Positions 62,874 to 64,000 of a stretch of DNA of 64,000 nt are shown here, piece after piece. The position numbers and the translations under genes are program-made. The DNA comes from Streptomyces sp. CB02366 (GTDB taxonomy: Bacteria; Actinomycetota; Actinomycetes; Streptomycetales; Streptomycetaceae), in NCBI RefSeq assembly GCF_001905905.1, contig NZ_LIVT01000003.1:248001-312000 (forward strand). The letters are read 5' to 3'. A model generated the notes under the pieces. It saw only the letters and a program-made list of their open reading frames with translations. It made no database searches and had not been told where the DNA came from. Position 1 is the first letter of the stretch, and each line of letters opens with the position of its first letter.

Positions 62874-64000
62874 ATGCCTCTCGCGCTCTTGGCCCTGGCC
62901 ATCGGGGCCTTCGGGATCGGCACCACCGAATTCGTGATCATGGGCGTGCTGCCCCAGGTCGCGGGAGACTTCGGCGTCACCATCCCCACCGCAGGCTGGC
63001 TCGTCTCCGGTTACGCCCTCGGCGTCGTCATCGGCGCCCCCCTGCTGACCATCCTCGGCACCAAGGTCTCCCGCAAGAAGATGCTCATGGCACTCATGGC
63101 GCTCTTCGTCGTCGGGAACACACTCTCCGCACTCGCCCCGACCTTCGGCCTCATGCTGGCCGGCCGGCTCGTCGCCTCCCTCGCACACGGCGCGTTCTTC
63201 GGCATCGGCTCCGTCGTCGCCGCCGACCTCGTCGCCCCGCAGAAGAAGGCCTCCGCCATCTCCCTCATGTTCATGGGCCTGACCGTGGCCAACATCGTCG
63301 GCGTCCCCGGCGGCACCTACATCGGACAGGCCGCAGGCTGGCGCGTCACGTTCCTCGTCGTCGCCGCGCTCGGCATCATCGGTTTCCTCGGCGTCGCCAA
63401 GCTCATCCCCGAAGCCGGCCGCCCCGCGTCGGTGAGCGTGCGCCGCGAGTTCGCCGCCTTCAAGCACGTGCAGGTCTGGCTCGCCATGGCGATGACCGTC
63501 CTCGGCTACGGCGGTGTCTTCGCCGCGATCACCTACATCACCCCGATGATGACCGAGGTCGCCGGCTACACCGAGGGCGCCGTGACCTGGCTCCTCGTCC
63601 TCTTCGGGATCGGCATGTTCCTCGGCAACCTGCTCGGCGGAAAGTTCGCCGACCGCGCCCTGATGCCGATGCTCTTCACCGCCCTGTCCGCCCTCACCGC
63701 CGCCCTGCTCCTGTTCACCGCGACCGCCCACGACAAGATCCTGGCCGCGATCACCCTCTCCCTGATCGGCGCCCTCGGCTTCGCGACCGTGCCGCCGCTG
63801 CAGAAGCGGGTCCTCGACCAGGCCTCGGCCGCCCCCACCCTGGCCTCCGCCGCCAACATCGGCGCCTTCAACCTCGGCAACGCCCTCGCCGCCTGGCTCG
63901 GCGGTGTCGTCATCACCGCCGGCCTCGGCTTCACCGCCCCCAACTGGGTCGGCGCGATCCTCTCCGGCACGGCACTGCTCCTCGCCCTCCTCGCGGCCCA
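62874..64000 (+). CDS. MFS drug exporter, DHA1 family (3' end beyond window)
   Basis: Translation from ATG 62874, with GGAAGG eight bases upstream, stays open to the end of the window (375 codons). The protein has at least ten membrane helices. Helix 1 reads GIGTTEFVIMGVLPQVA, the helix 2-3 loop has the MFS signature region TKVSRKKMLMALMALF, and GVPGGTYIGQAAGWRVTF is the antiporter motif C region. The wording is that of the AraJ/Cmx-type DHA1 exporters (chloramphenicol or sugar-analogue efflux). The divergent MarR gene is the likely regulator. Probably only the last 20-30 residues are missing. Confidence 0.88.
   Translation, partial: MPLALLALAIGAFGIGTTEFVIMGVLPQVAGDFGVTIPTAGWLVSGYALGVVIGAPLLTILGTKVSRKKMLMALMALFVVGNTLSALAPTFGLMLAGRLVASLAHGAFFGIGSVVAADLVAPQKKASAISLMFMGLTVANIVGVPGGTYIGQAAGWRVTFLVVAALGIIGFLGVAKLIPEAGRPASVSVRREFAAFKHVQVWLAMAMTVLGYGGVFAAITYITPMMTEVAGYTEGAVTWLLVLFGIGMFLGNLLGGKFADRALMPMLFTALSALTAALLLFTATAHDKILAAITLSLIGALGFATVPPLQKRVLDQASAAPTLASAANIGAFNLGNALAAWLGGVVITAGLGFTAPNWVGAILSGTALLLALLAA

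Overview
The window is a 64 kb piece of very GC-rich chromosome from an actinomycete, almost certainly Streptomyces. The support is the codon usage, the many GTG starts, a recognisable whiI sporulation regulator, coproporphyrin-type haem genes (hemQ/hemY), a xylFGH-rok7B7 locus, an ngcEFG locus and an aconitase next to an HTH-containing MurA. The order of conserved genes (hemQ, hemY, hemE, DUF3000, whiI, rnd, thiolase, fadB ... dxs, xylHGF, rok7B7, ngcGFE ... acnA, murA) is the one I remember from the SCO6042-SCO5998 stretch of S. coelicolor. This is therefore mostly core chromosome with small accessory insertions. I saw no tRNA, rRNA, CRISPR array, prophage or complete insertion sequence.

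Layout. 1-2.3 kb: a truncated propeller-like gene, a small zinc-ribbon protein, an AIM24-family protein and a PTH2-type peptidyl-tRNA hydrolase. 2.4-4.9 kb: a two-gene unit encoding a DUF692/MNIO oxidase with a fused extra domain, translationally close to a TIGR04222 membrane protein ending in a Cys/Gly/Ser repeat tail. 5-12.7 kb: a secreted tripeptidyl aminopeptidase, hemQ-hemY, a DUF4349 lipoprotein, a CoA-disulfide-reductase-like flavoprotein and hemE. 12.8-19.9 kb: DUF3000, whiI with a sigma-WhiG type promoter, ribonuclease D, then a thiolase-fadB beta-oxidation operon. 20-31.5 kb: a six-gene minus-strand operon of three Stealth-family proteins, a GT4 glycosyltransferase, a PIG-L deacetylase and an EEP-family hydrolase, preceded by a free-standing propeller protein and flanked by an LCP wall-glycopolymer ligase. 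This looks like a cell-surface phosphoglycan locus.

31.8-45.5 kb: LCP, a NYN protein, an amino-acid permease, dxs, the xylose-type ABC transporter xylFGH with its ROK regulator, and the ngcEFG chitobiose/GlcNAc-type ABC transporter. 45.5-54.5 kb: a regulatory region holding a DasR-like site and a LacI-type palindrome divides ngcE from a large secreted GH92 mannosidase; then a histidine phosphatase, a frameshifted membrane protein and acnA, whose upstream region carries two candidate operators. 54.5-64 kb: DinB, VOC, Rid, an XRE-MurA fusion, Nudix, two GNATs, decayed fragments of an IS5-type transposase, and a MarR regulator divergent from an MFS exporter that runs off the end of the window.

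How the parts fit together. Haem genes, beta-oxidation, dxs and aconitase are housekeeping. xylFGH, ngcEFG and the GH92 enzyme are sugar-scavenging systems, each with its own visible operator. The two least conventional units are the MNIO/TIGR04222 pair, which looks like a cysteine-modifying RiPP-type system on a membrane protein, and the Stealth operon, which includes one paralogue with eroded catalytic motifs.
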